Below are positions 63,508-64,000 of a stretch of 64,000 nucleotides of DNA, one piece after another. Position numbers and translations under genes: made by a program. This DNA is from Sulfitobacter sp. BSw21498. Its GTDB lineage: Bacteria > Pseudomonadota > Alphaproteobacteria > Rhodobacterales > Rhodobacteraceae. Under the pieces are notes generated by a model. That model made no database searches. It saw only the letters and a list, made by a program, of their open reading frames with translations, and was not told the origin of the DNA. The stretch's first letter is position 1, and every line of letters starts with the position of its first letter. The stretch is from assembly GCF_006064855.1 (NCBI RefSeq), contig NZ_CP040753.1:2232001-2296000 (forward strand). The letters run 5' to 3'.

Positions 63508-64000
63508 ATGTCCATTGATGTCCTTTCCGCGCTCGCGCTTTTCGCCCTCATCACCTCTATCACGCCGGGGCCGAACAACCTGATGTTGATGGCGTCCGGG
63601 GCGAATTTCGGCTTTGCGCGCACGGTGCCGCATATGCTGGGGATCACCCTTGGCTTTATGGTCATGCTGCTGCTTGCCGGCTTTGGGTTGATCCGCGTGT
63701 TCGACGCATTCCCCGTCATTTATACCGTGCTCAAGCTGCTGAGCCTGATCTATCTGGCTTTCCTCGCCTTCAAGATCGCCACCGCTGCGCCGGTACAAAC
63801 CGCCGACCCGAACGCCAAGCCGCTCAGCTTTCTGCAAGCCGCTGGGTTCCAGTGGGTCAATCCAAAGGCCTGGGCTTTCGGGCTGAGCGTCATCACGATC
63901 TATGTGCCTTCCGCCGGCTTTTTGCCGCTGGTGATCACGGCGCTTGTCGTGGCGGTGATGGCGCTGCCTTCGGTAACGCTTTGGACCCTTCTTGGCGGGC
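63508..64000 (+). CDS. LysE family translocator (N-terminal part)
   Basis: The first 164 codons of a LysE/RhtB-type exporter; the gene runs past the right edge. The N-terminus has the family signature ITSITPGPNNLMLMASGANF, and hydrophobic segments lie at about residues 5-25, 37-58, 66-84 and 118-160 with QWVNPKAWAFGLS between them. These proteins export amino acids or derivatives; the substrate is unknown. It begins 106 bases after mcl1. Confidence 0.9.
   Translation, partial: MSIDVLSALALFALITSITPGPNNLMLMASGANFGFARTVPHMLGITLGFMVMLLLAGFGLIRVFDAFPVIYTVLKLLSLIYLAFLAFKIATAAPVQTADPNAKPLSFLQAAGFQWVNPKAWAFGLSVITIYVPSAGFLPLVITALVVAVMALPSVTLWTLLGG

Noticed and set aside
62428-63837. A 469-codon open frame antisense to mcl1 and the LysE-type gene
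   Set aside because: It spans a terminator hairpin and two convincing genes, so it is not coding.
1-64000. Search by eye for tRNA, rRNA, CRISPR arrays, insertion sequences, prophage and attachment sites
   Set aside because: No clover-leaf tRNA, direct-repeat array, transposase, integrase or flanking duplications were seen; a tRNAscan or IS search could still find something short that I missed.

Overview
The window is 64 kb of gene-dense chromosome from an alphaproteobacterium of the order Rhodobacterales, most likely a marine Roseobacter-group bacterium. The evidence is the family content: a COQ9 ubiquinone factor, a DUF1013/TrcR-type regulator, DUF1467 and DUF1244 proteins, an L-malyl-CoA lyase of the ethylmalonyl-CoA type, a methylmalonyl-CoA epimerase, an RpoH-type sigma factor, the DgcA/DgcN pair for D-glutamate and a full C-P lyase island. 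G+C is high (about 60% by eye), no gene-free stretch exceeds about 265 bp, and I see no insertion sequence, prophage, CRISPR array, tRNA or rRNA gene.

Region 1 (1-10.9 kb) is a phosphonate utilisation island. phnG-H-I-J-K-L-N-M run leftward as one overlapping operon with phnM cut by the window edge. The repressor gene phnF is divergent from it, with a TTGTCTA-N6-TAGACAA inverted repeat in the shared promoter. A second leftward operon, phnC-D-E-E plus a hexapeptide-repeat protein, imports the substrate and has a Pho-box-like repeat upstream of phnC. phnC carries a two-base contraction in a GC-dinucleotide run that splits it into two frames.

Region 2 (10.9-29.4 kb) is housekeeping: dut, coaBC, rpoH, a histidine phosphatase, comM, an alpha/beta hydrolase, gshB, yraN, rsmI, a LpoA-like lipoprotein, glnD, murJ, a rhomboid-like protein with both catalytic residues replaced, trpS, then an operon of a class II deacetylase, a nitroreductase and an EI24/CysZ-like membrane protein.

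Region 3 (29.3-43.7 kb) holds mce, an orphan receiver protein, a GNAT enzyme, a 53-residue membrane protein, a hemerythrin, aspS, an ornithine/lysine decarboxylase, an EEP-family protein, the TrcR-like regulator, RNase T2 and a compact signalling module. The module has a LuxR-type response regulator facing a two-gene operon: a secreted SUOX-fold-like protein without cysteine and a hybrid histidine kinase with receiver and Hpt domains. Their 213-bp intergenic region holds a perfect ACTATAC-N4-GTATAGT repeat abutting a perfect TTAA-N7-TTAA CtrA-type box.

Region 4 (43.8-58.8 kb) has an ECF transporter ATPase/T pair with no S component nearby, coq9, rpsU, a hemolysin III protein, an Lrp regulator facing ald, mscL, a pheS/pheT locus split by an AT-richer membrane coiled-coil gene and an esterase gene, ytoQ, an MFS transporter, rpmI-rplT and pyk.

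Region 5 (58.9-64 kb) has a DUF1244 gene, a leftward operon for D-amino-acid catabolism (dgcN, dgcA and a D-amino-acid transaminase), mcl1 facing away from it, and the start of a LysE-type exporter. All assignments come from reading translated sequences; no database search was run.
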